Virus record (IMG/VR): IMGVR_UViG_3300035204_001041
Coordinates: 1 to 61,258 of that record
From: a virus
Direction: 5' to 3' (one strand)
DNA: 61,258 nucleotides
In this document: positions 6,848-14,932 of the stretch, in pieces
How positions within the stretch are numbered: position 1 is the first letter of the stretch
How the letters are laid out: each line of letters starts with the position of its first letter
Program-made: the position numbers and the translations under genes
The notes under the pieces: generated by a model
What the model was told of the DNA's origin: nothing
Database searches by the model: none
What the model saw: the letters and a program-made list of their open reading frames with translations, nothing else

Positions 6848-7414
6848 TCATTTTTTGGATCTCTTTTTTTCCTGGCGCTGATCTTCTTCCCAAACCTCAG
6901 CAACAATCTCTTCAATCCACTTCAACCCACCATGACATGAGCCACCTACAACACGAGCATAAGTTTTTGGTGGAATACCAGACCTCAAAGCCTCGGCAAT
7001 AACTTTCTTTGCCATGTCCACATGATGCTGAGCTTCCAGCATTATAGTGCGCCGGTTGTCGTAATACAGTTGGTGTTCTCTAGCTCTTAGCACCTGCACA
7101 CCAAGACCTTCCCTTAGTGCTTTTGTAGAGTACTCATATAGAATGCCCAAGCATGAGTACATGCCTTCACCAAAGTAGTCATCTGCCTTAATCCAGTCAT
7201 CATGTTGATCGACTAACTCAGGCGGCATTTCGCCAATGAACCCAGTGTGATCAACGAACACACACTTTTCCGGTAGCCGCTCATCCTCTACCAACACTGC
7301 AAAGTCTAAGTCGCCATACCCTTGTGGGTCTTCACACGATGGCCTCACATAAAGAGTCAGCTTCTCTAATCTTCCAGAAGTTCCGTACCCAAAATCATAT
7401 TCGTTCCATTCCAT
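6848..7414 (-). CDS. Hypothetical protein
   Basis: 188 residues beginning MEWNEYDFGYG. The start at 7414 is set by TAGGAGGGCGT; the longer frame upstream has no ribosome-binding site and would run into the neighbouring gene. It has a mixed alpha/beta middle and a very basic C-terminus (KKRSKK). No family is recognised. Confidence 0.65.
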   Translation of the reverse strand: MEWNEYDFGYGTSGRLEKLTLYVRPSCEDPQGYGDLDFAVLVEDERLPEKCVFVDHTGFIGEMPPELVDQHDDWIKADDYFGEGMYSCLGILYEYSTKALREGLGVQVLRAREHQLYYDNRRTIMLEAQHHVDMAKKVIAEALRSGIPPKTYARVVGGSCHGGLKWIEEIVAEVWEEDQRQEKKRSKK

Positions 7415-7460
7415 ACGCCCTCCTACATGCGCTTGTTCATGGTTGCTTGTCGTGCCCCCG

Positions 7461-7841
7461 CTATGCGGAAGGCAATGTTTCCGCCTTCTCGTGGTATTGC
7501 TTCGCTGTACTTGAAAACACAGGAAGCGATAACCCTCTTGTAGAAACATAAGTAGCCACAACAGAAGCAAGGGCATCAACCACTTGCCTTTCTGTCATTC
7601 CACCATTCTCTGCTGATTCGGCCAGTACGAGTACTGTGCCTTCAAATATCGGTCTATCCATTTGTAAAACCCCTTCGGTTTCTGTTTTAGTAATCGTAAC
7701 CCCCCCCGGTTCAGTACCCCCCCCACTGTTCACAGCCGCAACCTGAGCAGCAGCCTGGAGTAAACATTTGTGAACAACATCGGCTAACCATGAAGTGGCT
7801 TTAGCCTTCATGCGATCCACAATGGCACCCCTAATCTGCAT
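7461..7841 (-). CDS. Hypothetical protein containing two G8 tracts
   Basis: 126 residues. A helical N-terminus, a Gly/Thr-rich linker (NSGGGTEPGGV) encoded by two separate runs of eight G on the coding strand (about 7700-7732), then a helical C-terminus. Length variation in either tract would shift the frame. No family is recognised. It overlaps the upstream gene by 11 nt. Confidence 0.55.
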   Translation of the reverse strand: MQIRGAIVDRMKAKATSWLADVVHKCLLQAAAQVAAVNSGGGTEPGGVTITKTETEGVLQMDRPIFEGTVLVLAESAENGGMTERQVVDALASVVATYVSTRGLSLPVFSSTAKQYHEKAETLPSA

Positions 7842-8205
7842 TTGTTCTATGCTCGTCTAAGACTGAAGTAAGCCATTCGGGGGTCTTGCAAACCTGCCAT
7901 TCCGAACAAGTAGTGCATTCGATCACTGTCACCCCCACAGAAGTCACATGCCAAACACAGTCGTGTTCTGCTTTAGCGCAATACCCCATACCCACAGACA
8001 GATAAACGCGGACCTCTTTGTTGGCGTTTTCACCCAACTCGGGGTTGTCTGGTAAACGAAGCCAGTTCGGGTGCGTGTTCCCCTTATACAAAACGGCTGG
8101 GCCACACTCACCTTGCCATTCGGCATCTGGCCCTGAGCCTCCTGTTTCCACCAATGCTTGTTGGCCAGGACGCGAAGCCCTCGCCCAGAATACATCTTGT
8201 CCCAT
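7831..8205 (-). CDS. Hypothetical Cys-containing protein
   Basis: 124 residues. The ATG at 8205 overlaps the upstream stop (TAATG), with GGAGG eight nt before it. The C-terminal half has CVWHV and CTTCSEWQVC, a possible metal site. No family is recognised. Confidence 0.6.
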   Translation of the reverse strand: MGQDVFWARASRPGQQALVETGGSGPDAEWQGECGPAVLYKGNTHPNWLRLPDNPELGENANKEVRVYLSVGMGYCAKAEHDCVWHVTSVGVTVIECTTCSEWQVCKTPEWLTSVLDEHRTNAD

Positions 8206-8498
8206 TACAAGGCCCTCCAGGTATCTTGACCTAATGCCATCACGTTCTTCCTGCGCGTGCCGTCCTCTTGCTTGTAGACCCATTCCACATCCTCGCCGGA
8301 ATACTGGGCGATACGGTTCGCGTCTAAGGTAGCCTCAGCTACCATCTCCTCAGTGCTTTCATATTCTCCACCACCACCGACACACGCACCGAACCAATCG
8401 TGAGCGATCACATCCCAGGTGATCTCCATTGCTTTCTTTAGTTGGCGAACTTGTGCTGGAGTGATTCCGTGCTTCGTAGCAACACTTTCTACATTCAT
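8205..8498 (-). CDS. Hypothetical protein with HTH-like N-terminus
   Basis: 97 residues. Residues 1-25 (MNVESVATKHGITPAQVRQL) read like a helix-turn-helix or MerR-type helix pair, which may be coincidental in a short protein. A GGGG loop (about residues 39-42) and an acidic middle follow. The start at 8498 uses AGGGATAAGGTA. Confidence 0.5.
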   Translation of the reverse strand: MNVESVATKHGITPAQVRQLKKAMEITWDVIAHDWFGACVGGGGEYESTEEMVAEATLDANRIAQYSGEDVEWVYKQEDGTRRKNVMALGQDTWRAL

Positions 8499-8502
8499 TA
8501 CC

Positions 8503-8706
8503 TTATCCCTCATAGTTGATTACAGCGAAGGCCTTGTTATGAATCCTTACTGCATGTTCTGCTTGTCTTTTAGTTTCAAACTCACCGAGCAACTTATCTT
8601 TAGGCTCGATGTCACCTCGATGTCCCCAACCTATCCCCCAGTTACCATTCGGTAGTTGGTAGGCGAAACATACGAGGCTCACACCTCTTTGGTTCCTACT
8701 GGGCAT
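8503..8706 (-). CDS. Hypothetical protein
   Basis: 67 residues. The pattern FAYQLPNGNWGIGWG followed by EFETKRQAEHAVRIHN suggests a beta-hairpin plus helix, as in several small phage proteins annotated only as hypothetical. The start at 8706 overlaps the upstream stop as TGATG, with GAGGTGCTT before it. Confidence 0.6.
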   Translation of the reverse strand: MPSRNQRGVSLVCFAYQLPNGNWGIGWGHRGDIEPKDKLLGEFETKRQAEHAVRIHNKAFAVINYEG

Positions 8707-9068
8707 CAAAGCACCTCACCGACTTTGATCCACTTGGTCTGAGGTTCCCACGTTTCAATCAAGTAGGCATCACTAAACCATGGCTTCTCCGGGTCGTATT
8801 GAAAGCTGTGGTTCGCGCAGCGAAGAACAAGCTCTTTGGTTGTAATCCCAGGCGTTGTATCTACGGCGGTAATCTTGACGTGTTCTCCCACCCAACGGAT
8901 GTCGCTTAGCTTAGAAATGTTGTACTGCTCTTTCCAAGATTGGAGTGATGAGCGGATAAGCTCATTGCAGTAGCGCCTCGCGCTCCCGTAGGACGTAAAG
9001 TATATAGTCCCACAGGAGTTAGTCGGCGCGTCAAATGCGGACGTAAACTCTACTAGAAAAAACCTCAT
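8706..9068 (-). CDS. Hypothetical protein
   Basis: 120 residues starting MRFFLVEFTSAFDAP. The ATG at 9068 follows AGAGGTGGATTAAA. It is beta-rich with a central helix. No family is recognised. It is transcribed with the gene at 9070-9735. Confidence 0.6.
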   Translation of the reverse strand: MRFFLVEFTSAFDAPTNSCGTIYFTSYGSARRYCNELIRSSLQSWKEQYNISKLSDIRWVGEHVKITAVDTTPGITTKELVLRCANHSFQYDPEKPWFSDAYLIETWEPQTKWIKVGEVL

Positions 9069-9069
9069 T

Positions 9070-9735
9070 TTAATCCACCTCTTTTTCAAAGTTCTCAAGC
9101 GTTTCAGTCAACTCAATAAATACGTTCATCTTGTCAGCGGCAGCACCGTCTACGAGCACACGATGAACATGGTCCTTGGCGTCCTCCTCGCTATCATTCA
9201 ACTCTTGCCGCAAGTACCGATACAAGTAGCCAGGAAGCACCTCTTTCTTGAGGTTGTTGGGGAACTCTTCCAAGTACCTCACCATCTGGTACTTGGTGTA
9301 GACCCGCGTGCAGTCATTTAGGACTACCTTTGTTGTCGGGTAATCATCAGGCAAATGGCTAATCAGCCTCATGATCGTTGCAGGCGGTTCATGCCAAGCA
9401 AGAAGCTCAGTCTTCAGTGCTGTTTGGTTCTCAGCACAAAGGCCGCGCTGGAAGTCTTGGATCGCCTCATCAGTTCCGCAATCGCTACAAACCATTGTAT
9501 CGTTATCTCTGCGGGACAATGCGTTTGCGTGCCATTCAACAGCATTCAGTTTCTTCTCACCACATCTCGGGCAATCAGCGCAATATGAAGTCTCGTGCGC
9601 TTCTTCAACCATCACCGCGCATTCTGACTGAATGACCGGGTGCCACATTGGTGAGATCTGATCTCCTGGCGTGTAGTTTTCACGCGCCCAACGGCGGAAC
9701 TTTGCTTTTTCTTCTTTGTTTAGTTTACGGAACAT
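9070..9735 (-). CDS. Zinc-ribbon hypothetical protein
   Basis: 221 residues. CADCPRCGEKK (about residues 52-62) and CSDCG (about 83-87) form a four-Cys zinc ribbon. The remainder is helical and acidic. Zinc ribbons of this kind occur in nucleic-acid-binding or scaffold proteins, but the role here is unknown. It is the first gene of the 9735-to-6848 unit, with the promoter at 9767-9829 upstream and GGAGGCCACTAAATA before the ATG. Confidence 0.65.
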   Translation of the reverse strand: MFRKLNKEEKAKFRRWARENYTPGDQISPMWHPVIQSECAVMVEEAHETSYCADCPRCGEKKLNAVEWHANALSRRDNDTMVCSDCGTDEAIQDFQRGLCAENQTALKTELLAWHEPPATIMRLISHLPDDYPTTKVVLNDCTRVYTKYQMVRYLEEFPNNLKKEVLPGYLYRYLRQELNDSEEDAKDHVHRVLVDGAAADKMNVFIELTETLENFEKEVD

Positions 9736-9766
9736 TATTTAGTGGCCTCCTACCTCCACTGTTTAT

Positions 9767-9829
9767 AATATACCACGGGGCTGGTTAGAGCGAAAGCTCA
9801 TAGTTAGCCAAATAGCAAGTTTGTGCGAC
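9767..9829 (-). promoter_or_regulatory. Promoter with CTAACC-N6-GTGGTATATT and upstream GTCGCACAAA
   Basis: On the minus strand CTAACCAGCCCCGTGG leads directly into the -10 TATATT. GTCGCACAAA lies 57 nt before the -10, about one helical turn further away than in the other family members (45-47 nt). Confidence 0.75.
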
Positions 9830-9833
9830 CCGC

Positions 9834-9992
9834 CTATATCTTGTCATAGTCCTTTGGAAGAATGACTAATGAAGCAACGTATGCAGCCACAATGATTGGC
9901 CAAAATAGACCAAGCAGCCTGACTGGGGCAATGAATGCATCACCCCAATCAAGAGCATTGAGAAAGAAGACTTGGCTAAACAACGATCCCAT
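9834..9992 (-). CDS. Small membrane protein
   Basis: 52 residues with one hydrophobic segment (LLGLFWPIIVAAYVASLVIL) and a charged C-terminal tail KDYDKI. The ATG at 9992 follows AAGGGGAAGAAG and lies inside the end of the upstream gene. No family is recognised. Confidence 0.55.
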   Translation of the reverse strand: MGSLFSQVFFLNALDWGDAFIAPVRLLGLFWPIIVAAYVASLVILPKDYDKI

Positions 9993-10605
9993 CTTCTTCC
10001 CCTTCTGGTGGCCAAGACCAGCCACCCTCAAATGCGAGATCGTGCCACACGTTTCGCCAGTTGTCGTAATGCCTGAACCACTCAATAGAGTTGAGCGTTT
10101 CCTCCTCAACCATGCAGAACTCACGAGACAAGCGTGATGCTTCCATAAGTCTCTTATGCAGCCCTTCTAAATCATGGACACAAACCTTGTCGTAGTCTGT
10201 GACGAGCTTCACTATCAGATCGGTAATGGTGTCTACAAGTGGATCAATGGCGGAGCAGTGTCGGTCTAACAACTCATTGTTGCCGTCTTCACTACTGAGA
10301 ACCCCGGCAGCATACTCCCATGGAACTGACTGTAATGGCGCGAGCGCTGAAGGCAAAATCTTCACAGAGGCAGGGTAGTTCTTTAGCTCAAAGAAAACCG
10401 GCTCTACAGCGGTAGCAATACCCCTGACGACCTGGGCGATTGAAAGCCCAACCAAATGATAAGTATTGTCGCACTCGCCATAGTAACAGCCCCTACATCG
10501 TGCCATTGACCAGTGCATAGTCTTAGGATCTACTGGCAAGACATAAGGTTCATCTTTGAACCAGCCCTTTACCTCTACAAACTGTCGCTTCAACGCTAAC
10601 TCCAC
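9976..10605 (-). CDS. Hypothetical protein
   Basis: 209 residues with a GTG start at 10605 preceded by GGAGTAGAAAA. A CRGCYYGECDN motif (about residues 37-47) may bind metal. The rest is mainly helical, with a Trp-rich C-terminus. No family is recognised. Co-transcribed with the 85-residue protein upstream. Confidence 0.6.
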   Translation of the reverse strand: MELALKRQFVEVKGWFKDEPYVLPVDPKTMHWSMARCRGCYYGECDNTYHLVGLSIAQVVRGIATAVEPVFFELKNYPASVKILPSALAPLQSVPWEYAAGVLSSEDGNNELLDRHCSAIDPLVDTITDLIVKLVTDYDKVCVHDLEGLHKRLMEASRLSREFCMVEEETLNSIEWFRHYDNWRNVWHDLAFEGGWSWPPEGEEDGIVV

Positions 10606-10609
10606 TTTT

Positions 10610-10867
10610 CTACTCCTCGGCTACATCAGCCTCTTCTAGTTGTTCTATTGTTTCCTCAAGTGTTGTAGAGGCTTTACCAACCCAATGGGTTTCATTGCTT
10701 AGCGCCATTTCTATGCTCGCATTCCAACCACGATATGCAGCATCCCTATTGATCACATCTGAGCACCCATTGACAATCCACATCGCTTCGTCTCTAAGCG
10801 CTTCCATTGTCTGGCGGATTTCCTCTAAACGATTTGCTGCTGCTTCAATGGCTTGGCGTTTTTCCAT
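10610..10867 (-). CDS. Hypothetical coiled-coil protein
   Basis: 85 residues, almost entirely helical with heptad-like spacing (IEAAANRLEEIRQTMEALRD). TAGGAGGGCAAC precedes the ATG. It is the first gene after the promoter at 10887-10915. No function is assigned. Confidence 0.6.
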   Translation of the reverse strand: MEKRQAIEAAANRLEEIRQTMEALRDEAMWIVNGCSDVINRDAAYRGWNASIEMALSNETHWVGKASTTLEETIEQLEEADVAEE

Positions 10868-10886
10868 GTTGCCCTCCTACCATATA

Positions 10887-10915
10887 AATATACCACGGGC
10901 ACGGTTAGATGTACA
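10887..10915 (-). promoter_or_regulatory. Promoter, CTAACCGTGCCCGTGG then TATATT
   Basis: A clean copy of the family motif. The possible -35 (TGTACA) is poor, which suggests help from an activator or recognition through the conserved spacer. Confidence 0.75.
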
Positions 10916-10931
10916 GTTCCAAAGTAAACCT

Positions 10932-11450
10932 TTACGACAGGTGAACCAGGCTTTCTAAGTACCCATCTCGTCCGAACTGAACACCAATCATGCTCAACTC
11001 ACCAAGCCCTAAACTGGCGCTTCCAGAAGCCGATTTACGACCAAGTTGCTTCTGCATATGCCAGCGCTCCCACACGGGTCGCAATCGTTCCCAGGGCAAT
11101 GTCCAGTAGGTCTTGCTCGGCTTGTGGTGCAAGATGACTGCGCTCAACCCCTCTTGCTTAGACCATTGCGTCATTCGTATTGCCTGGTGCTCATGCAAGT
11201 TCTTCAATGCCCACCTTGGGCCAGAACACTCTTTGGCCTCAATCATGACTGGGGAACCGTTGGTCAACAGCACATAGTCAGGCGGCCCTTCTTTCTCGTA
11301 GCAGGCCACAAATGTCCCACCACTCGCTTTTCTAAGTATGCGCATGGGGGGCGGTGTCCTAATGACGACCGCACGACCCTGCGCCTCATAGCGAGCATGG
11401 TACATCTCTAAATGCTGTTCCCAGGCTTTACCCCTGTTCGCGTGGCTCAC
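10932..11450 (-). CDS. recU: RecU-like Holliday junction resolvase (PD-(D/E)XK)
   Basis: 172 residues. The features match the RecU family: an N-terminal NRGKAWEQHLE helix, then GPPDYVLLTNG and VMIEAKECSGPRW (about residues 81-87 and 94-106), giving the D...ExK catalytic core, followed by a HQAIRMTQW helix and a short beta region ending in YWTLPW. RecU proteins cleave four-way junctions during recombination and replication; in a phage they would resolve DNA before packaging. The GTG start at 11450 has AGGAGAGACA. It overlaps the HTH gene upstream by 23 nt. Catalytic residues look intact. Confidence 0.75.
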   Translation of the reverse strand: MSHANRGKAWEQHLEMYHARYEAQGRAVVIRTPPPMRILRKASGGTFVACYEKEGPPDYVLLTNGSPVMIEAKECSGPRWALKNLHEHQAIRMTQWSKQEGLSAVILHHKPSKTYWTLPWERLRPVWERWHMQKQLGRKSASGSASLGLGELSMIGVQFGRDGYLESLVHLS

Positions 11451-11754
11451 TGTCTCTCCTGCGCCGACGCTTGATGTAAATCCGGTCTGAGTTGATTACG
11501 ATCTCTTTATTCAACTCTGCTGCCAGCATGACCAACGCAGCCCATGAAGGCCGCCTACCATCTGATCCTGTCTTCCACTGCGAACATTGCTGCGGCTTGA
11601 TGCCCAGGTGGGCAGCGAGATCGCGGTTCGATGCTTTAGGGTTCTTCTCCAACCAAATCGTGGCAAGCTCGCCAAAAATGTGATTGACAGGAAGCGTTCT
11701 TGAATGTTCAGACATAAGGCTCAACAAAAGGTTTGGTTCTGTATTTTCGCTCAT
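11428..11754 (-). CDS. Helix-turn-helix DNA-binding protein
   Basis: 108 residues. Residues about 38-65 (ASNRDLAAHLGIKPQQCSQW, then KTG) form a Cro/CI-type helix-turn-helix with a typical A-x-x-L-G-I turn. A very basic tail follows (KRRRRRDSEPR). It is a candidate repressor or activator for the recurring promoters, whose spacers contain an imperfect dyad; that link is inference. The stop and start overlap the sigma-like gene upstream, and AAGGAGATCGCC precedes the ATG. Confidence 0.7.
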   Translation of the reverse strand: MSENTEPNLLLSLMSEHSRTLPVNHIFGELATIWLEKNPKASNRDLAAHLGIKPQQCSQWKTGSDGRRPSWAALVMLAAELNKEIVINSDRIYIKRRRRRDSEPREQG

Positions 11755-12236
11755 GGCGATCTCCTTTCTACTTTATTGGCAAAGCGTAAAACTCTCTTTC
11801 GTGAAGAGAAGGCAGTAATGCCAAGCCTTGCTTCTGTTTCTTTTCCGCTAAGCCCCTCAAACTTAGCGAATACTGAATCCCATTCACCTTCAGTTGCTAA
11901 AGGGCGAATGATTGCTATTTCAGCAGCGGCATGCATACGGCCTTGAGGGTTGCTGCTGTCTTTAGGTTCGATCTCAATCAGTGCATGGCTGTTTCGTTTT
12001 TCACTACTTCTTAGATCTGAACACACAGCGCGAACCTGCCAGTAAAGCCAGGTCTTTGCTGTGCCTTTGTCAGCATCAAAGTTCTTTAGCTTTTCCACAA
12101 CCCTGATCATCAGGGCGCTGTGTATGTCTTCAAACTCTAACGCTGACTTGCGTGCCTCTTTCAATGCTGTGTTCTTTATCAACGCAGCATTCTGTAAGAC
12201 CCAAGCCCACTCTTTAGCGTTGCTTCCATGATCCAT
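11751..12236 (-). CDS. Sigma-70-like factor (ECF-sized)
   Basis: 161 residues. An N-terminal sigma region 2-like block (FEDIHSALMIRVVEKLKNFD followed by KGTAKTWLYWQVRAVCSDL, about residues 35-75) is followed by a linker and a C-terminal region 4-like block (FEGLSGKETEARLGIT). The layout and length fit ECF-type sigma factors. ECF factors direct RNA polymerase to dedicated promoters, and a phage copy would redirect host polymerase. The ATG at 12236 follows CGGGAGACAAA; the longer frame would swallow the 44-residue gene. An anti-sigma or unrelated HTH fold cannot be excluded without profile search. Confidence 0.6.
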   Translation of the reverse strand: MDHGSNAKEWAWVLQNAALIKNTALKEARKSALEFEDIHSALMIRVVEKLKNFDADKGTAKTWLYWQVRAVCSDLRSSEKRNSHALIEIEPKDSSNPQGRMHAAAEIAIIRPLATEGEWDSVFAKFEGLSGKETEARLGITAFSSRKRVLRFANKVERRSP

Positions 12237-12348
12237 TTTGTCTCCCGGTTTCTTTATCTTTCTGTGCGGCACCAGCAGCGAAACCCCAGCCAAGGCCACA
12301 GAAGACCCCCATGATGTACGCTGCAATGAAAATCTGTGCTGTACTCAT
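12214..12348 (-). CDS. 44-residue single-pass membrane peptide
   Basis: Begins MSTAQIFIAAYIMGVFCGLG and continues WGFAAGAA before a charged tail, so it has one transmembrane segment with a small-residue face. The start overlaps the upstream stop (ATGA) with AGGAG nine nt upstream. It overlaps the sigma-like gene by 23 nt in another frame. The coupling supports a real gene; the function is unknown. Confidence 0.55.
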   Translation of the reverse strand: MSTAQIFIAAYIMGVFCGLGWGFAAGAAQKDKETGRQNGSWKQR

Positions 12349-12935
12349 CCGTCTACACTCCTGTTCCAGTTGAACTCTTCATGCGAGTGGGGATCAGCCC
12401 TCCACTCATCGGTTCCGTCATATTCGTGGCTTACAAGGTTTAGAACCCAAGCCTCTTCGTTGCCCAATGCCTTCCACCCATGGACTACTCCAGGGGGAAT
12501 ACAAACTGTTTCTGGTGATCTGGTCGCCTCAAGCACCTTCGTTTCAAAGGTAAACAAAGGCCTGTCGTTCATAAATGCTTTCCTGGCATCCCAGGTCACA
12601 AGCATGATCTTGCCACGCACGCAAAAGAATCTATCTGTCTGCTTCAAGTGGCAGTGCCAGCCTTTTACGACGCCCGGTAGGGTCGTGCTCACATATGCTT
12701 GGCCTACTGCACGGTCAGAATTGTTGAATTCCCAAGAAGCCCTCCAAAGCTCTATTAGGGAACCCCTTGTGTCTGTGTGCCACTTCAATGGAAAGCTTGG
12801 TGCCTGCTCACCTTCTGCGTCCGGGAAATGTATCCCCTTGATCGGCGCATCGTGAGCTTGCTTATAACCAAGACCACCCAGGAACTTCTTGAAAGAAGCG
12901 CACGTTGTATCAAGCAAATTTACATCTATCTTCAT
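12345..12935 (-). CDS. RmlC-like sugar epimerase (cupin)
   Basis: 196 residues. The pattern DTRGSLIELWR, TLPGVVKGWHCHLKQTDRFF, IPPGVVHGWKALG and YDGTDEWRADP follows dTDP-4-dehydrorhamnose 3,5-epimerase (RmlC/RfbC) in order and spacing, including the metal or catalytic histidines in GWHCH and VVHGW. The family acts on dTDP-sugar for rhamnose or related sugars. Phage copies are uncommon; it may make a sugar for virion or DNA decoration or alter host surface sugars. No partner RmlA, B or D is seen here. Confidence 0.7.
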   Translation of the reverse strand: MKIDVNLLDTTCASFKKFLGGLGYKQAHDAPIKGIHFPDAEGEQAPSFPLKWHTDTRGSLIELWRASWEFNNSDRAVGQAYVSTTLPGVVKGWHCHLKQTDRFFCVRGKIMLVTWDARKAFMNDRPLFTFETKVLEATRSPETVCIPPGVVHGWKALGNEEAWVLNLVSHEYDGTDEWRADPHSHEEFNWNRSVDG

Positions 12936-13345
12936 GGGTGAACTAACCTAATAGGGATGATTTCAATGGATGGTGGTTCGTTATAAATCTCTTGCCACCT
13001 GTTTCTAAGCACAGCGTAGACATTGCCTTTCGCGGTAGGGCCGCCTTTAAGAATCGCCCACATCCCGGCTTCAGCAGCCCAGCGCACATCGGGATCTTGC
13101 AAGGCGCTCGCGTATAGTGCCCTCAAACGGCGATCTAAGCGCGTCCAGCGGTTGGCCCACCGTGCAACCCTGGCAAGATCGGTGTGAGCTACACAGCCGC
13201 CTTCTGACAGGGCCATACGCACGTCCTCAATAAAAGCCCCAACAGGCTCCCAGTGAGACAAATCTTCAACTTGCGACACAAGGGTCAGCAGAGCCATACG
13301 ACTTGCAGTTTCGTTCGCTGCCCAACGCTCATCAAGGGATGACAC
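12932..13345 (-). CDS. Hypothetical helical protein
   Basis: 137 residues, GTG start at 13345 after AGGAGGTGGCAA (chosen over a longer frame lacking a ribosome-binding site). It is helical, with several Trp-Arg repeats (RWANRWTRLDRRLRALY). It overlaps the end of the VWA gene by 14 nt, so it is probably made with the MoxR-VWA pair. No family is recognised. Confidence 0.55.
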   Translation of the reverse strand: MSSLDERWAANETASRMALLTLVSQVEDLSHWEPVGAFIEDVRMALSEGGCVAHTDLARVARWANRWTRLDRRLRALYASALQDPDVRWAAEAGMWAILKGGPTAKGNVYAVLRNRWQEIYNEPPSIEIIPIRLVHP

Positions 13346-14861
13346 TTGCCACCTCCTCTTCGCGTGAGATCTGGTCCACATCAACGATCTTGTCGCACAG
13401 TTGGTTCAGCGCATATGAAAAGCTCCCGCCACCAACCGCAAGACCATAAACCCTCGTATTGTTCTCTTCCTTGGCCCACTCAAGCTTCTCCATAACTGAT
13501 GGGCTGATCTCCGCTTCACCGTCAGTAACGATCAGGAAGTCTGATTTTGAAGAGTACAGGTTTAGCTCAGCATTCAAAGTAATCGCTGCCTCAAAGGGCG
13601 CGTCAAAAGAAGTGCCGCCCTGAAACCGCATGCTGGTCAGTGCAATGCATACTTGGGGAGCACCACCCTCAAGCTTGGTGCTTTCCGTCAGCTTCTTCAC
13701 GTCGTACTCAAAGGCTTCGCCTTTAGCGTTGATCGAGTAAACGAAAGTCACCCGCCTATTGAAGCCAATGAAGGTAATGGGGCGCTTTTCTTTCTGTGCG
13801 ACTCCCGCACAACTCAACGCGATAGCTGAAGCCCACAATCCTGCATCGCATGAATCCATGCTTCCGCTGGTGTCAACCATTACGATCATTGGCCCACGGC
13901 CTTCTTTCTTTACACCTTCCATGCGGTACTCAGCCATCTTGCGCTCGGCAAGCTTAGCAAGCTGATAGGTCCTCATCTGTGGCACTTTCAGCATTGCCAT
14001 TTCGCTTGGCAGCATACGCATGAAGTCATCGCCACGAGTCACACCAGTAATGACACCAACACCGCTCGGATCTCTTTCTTTACGGGAAGCCTCTGACAAC
14101 CGGCGCAACCTTCCAGCAAGCTTCATCAACTTCTTTAGGCGCTCATTTCGGCTAAGCTTCTTTGCCAACTCAAGGCGCGTATTGTCTTGCTGCGCAAACA
14201 TCGCAGGGGCTTGGTCATAACCAGGCTTCAGCCCAGCCATTGCTGACTTCACTTCTGCCGCCTCTTGGCCTGCATCATTGCAAGCTGACCTCATTGCTGC
14301 ACGAAACTCATCTGTTCCAGAAGGGGTTTGCTCCTGGCCTGCTGGTGAAGGCGGCATCCCTAAAAGCTCTTGTGCCTTTCTCTTTTGCTCTTGCTTCTTC
14401 TCTTCCTTCATACCCTCAAGCAACGAAGGCAAAGCCTTATTGAAGGCTTCCATCATCTTTCCGGTAGCCAGCGCAGTGATGTCAGGATCGCCCTGGACTT
14501 GCCTACGCAATGATTCAAACTCTGGCAATGAAGAGATAAGCTCGTGCGCACGCTGAGTAACCTCAGTTCCAGTACCGGGGTTCTCAACTTGCTCTAAGTC
14601 CCTGGAAGAGTAAAGCTTAGAAAACACCTCTTTAGTCGTTCCCTCGCTAACCCGGCTTATACGCTGAGCTTCTTTAGCGAAATCAACGCCAGTGTTGGAA
14701 CCCAACACATCCCCTTTCAAGATATTAGACATCCTGGTAACTGAAATGCCAAGTTCAGGCACCGACTGGATGCGGCTCTCACTTAGGTAGTGGAGCCACT
14801 TATCCAAGCGCAGGGTCAGGTCTAGATCCTGAGTACTATTATCCCACTCTGAAAAGCTCAT
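13332..14861 (-). CDS. VWA-domain protein (CoxE/CobT/ViaA-like), MoxR partner
   Basis: 509 residues. The helical N-terminal half is rich in Lys/Glu. The C-terminal half is a von Willebrand A domain, with MIDAS motif MIVMVDTSGSMD (about residues 325-336), the second-site threonine region GGTSFDAPFEAA (about 414-425) and FLIVTDGEAE (about 446-455). VWA proteins of this type act with a MoxR AAA ATPase as metal-dependent adaptors that remodel or insert cofactors into targets. The MoxR gene is immediately upstream. TAGGAGATAACA precedes the ATG, and the promoter at 14882 lies between the two genes. The target is unknown. Confidence 0.8.
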   Translation of the reverse strand: MSFSEWDNSTQDLDLTLRLDKWLHYLSESRIQSVPELGISVTRMSNILKGDVLGSNTGVDFAKEAQRISRVSEGTTKEVFSKLYSSRDLEQVENPGTGTEVTQRAHELISSLPEFESLRRQVQGDPDITALATGKMMEAFNKALPSLLEGMKEEKKQEQKRKAQELLGMPPSPAGQEQTPSGTDEFRAAMRSACNDAGQEAAEVKSAMAGLKPGYDQAPAMFAQQDNTRLELAKKLSRNERLKKLMKLAGRLRRLSEASRKERDPSGVGVITGVTRGDDFMRMLPSEMAMLKVPQMRTYQLAKLAERKMAEYRMEGVKKEGRGPMIVMVDTSGSMDSCDAGLWASAIALSCAGVAQKEKRPITFIGFNRRVTFVYSINAKGEAFEYDVKKLTESTKLEGGAPQVCIALTSMRFQGGTSFDAPFEAAITLNAELNLYSSKSDFLIVTDGEAEISPSVMEKLEWAKEENNTRVYGLAVGGGSFSYALNQLCDKIVDVDQISREEEVASVIP

Positions 14862-14881
14862 TGTTATCTCCTACTGATAAC

Positions 14882-14910
14882 AGTATACCACGCGCCGCGT
14901 TAGAAGAAAA
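14882..14910 (-). promoter_or_regulatory. Promoter, CTAACGCGGCGCGTGG then TATACT
   Basis: Family motif between the MoxR and VWA genes. It lets the VWA gene and its downstream genes be transcribed independently of MoxR. Confidence 0.7.
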
Positions 14911-14932
14911 CTTCACGCGGCATTAAGTATGA

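Noticed and set aside
6645-6940. Two plus-strand frames over array C
   Set aside because: Their proteins are only repeats such as RYPRSLSKVAIQG in different frames, produced by the 13-nt repeat.
12238-12855. 205-codon plus-strand frame
   Set aside because: It lies antisense to the RmlC-like gene, whose motifs are clear, and lacks any recognisable protein feature.
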